From: Parachlamydiaceae bacterium
GTDB lineage: Bacteria; Chlamydiota; Chlamydiia; Chlamydiales; Parachlamydiaceae
Direction: 5' to 3'
Length of the DNA: 42,412 bases
Assembly: GCA_013813265.1 (NCBI GenBank)
Contig: JACCRY010000043.1
Span: 1-42,412, forward strand
A model generated the notes under the pieces. The model saw only the letters and a list, made by a program, of their open reading frames with translations, searched no databases and was not told where the DNA came from. Shown here piece by piece: positions 42,287 to 42,412 of this stretch. Within the stretch, counting starts at the first letter, position 1, and the number at the start of each line of letters is the position of its first letter. A program made the position numbers and the translations under genes.

Positions 42287-42412
42287 GAGGCTGTGAAAAA
42301 ATTCGAAATAATGCAGCAGTTAGGCGAAAGTTGCAGCTGATGCAATTCTTGACGACGTCGTAGCTATAGCTACGACCGAGGAGAGAAGTGCGTCAGATGC
42401 AACTTTTCAGCC
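42287..42412. repeat. Palindromic MITE-like repeat, copy 2 (right end cut off)
   Basis: 42326-42412 matches 1-87 with two differences. Its left flank 42287-42325, beginning GAGGCTGTGAAAAAATT, is the reverse complement, with a few changes, of the right flank of copy 1 (85-121). The window stops before the right flank. The two copies are direct repeats about 42.3 kb apart. Confidence 0.75.

Overview
The window looks like chromosomal DNA of an environmental chlamydia (phylum Chlamydiae, order Parachlamydiales, perhaps Parachlamydiaceae). Two short gene orders match my memory of Chlamydia trachomatis: SWIB-domain gene next to a calcineurin-like lpxG (CT460/CT461), and nrdR-dksA-lspA (CT406-CT408). 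A complete F-type ATP synthase operon, an arginine succinyltransferase operon, an exported prolyl oligopeptidase, a fatty acid desaturase and a polysaccharide export pair go beyond the reduced Chlamydiaceae gene set. No database search was run; all family names come from motifs and memory.

Layout. 1-4036: palindromic repeat, then a Wza-like lipoprotein and a Wzc-like co-polymerase whose kinase-like tail lacks the ATP motifs. 4037-4505: repeats. 4506-5905 (minus): lpxG and SWIB genes. 6087-6252: 166-bp palindromic MITE-like element, then a 733-aa UDP-sugar pyrophosphorylase resembling plant plastid UGP3. 8734-9997: small lineage-specific genes, one perhaps F-box/ankyrin-like. 10451-16938: five tightly packed genes (M20 peptidase, aminotransferase, astA, astD, astB) that could degrade arginine to glutamate and succinate, followed tail to tail by a vapBC pair. 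17777-19902: nrdR, dksA-like, lspA and an unknown gene in an overlapping run. 20157-23963: secreted 9-residue-repeat protein, 346-bp giant palindrome, rhodanese-like protein, prolyl oligopeptidase, small gene. 24163-31672 (minus): AI-2E/PerM-family permease (frameshifted near its end) and the ATP synthase operon atpZ-B-E-F-H-A-G-D-C. 32123-34359: small unknown genes, a gene remnant and a frameshifted TPR protein resembling type III secretion chaperones. 34633-36847: rsmI, tRNA-Cys, terminator, desaturase. 37025-38294: three unknown genes coupled by ATGA overlaps, the last only 47 codons. 38552-39086: pentapeptide-repeat fragment, decayed ORF, stem-loop. 39126-42164: secA. The window closes with a second copy of the repeat it began with.

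Themes. Several unrelated palindromic repeat families sit between genes, and the same 87-bp palindrome lies at both ends, so the window may be a contig bounded by repeats. Two genes carry probable one-base frameshifts in homopolymer runs and a third, weaker case is noted; these may be sequencing errors, decay or slippage sites. The best candidates for unusual biology are the ast operon with an M20 enzyme in the place of AstE, the UGP3-like enzyme, the 9-residue-repeat exported protein, and the coupled three-gene cluster at 37025-38294.
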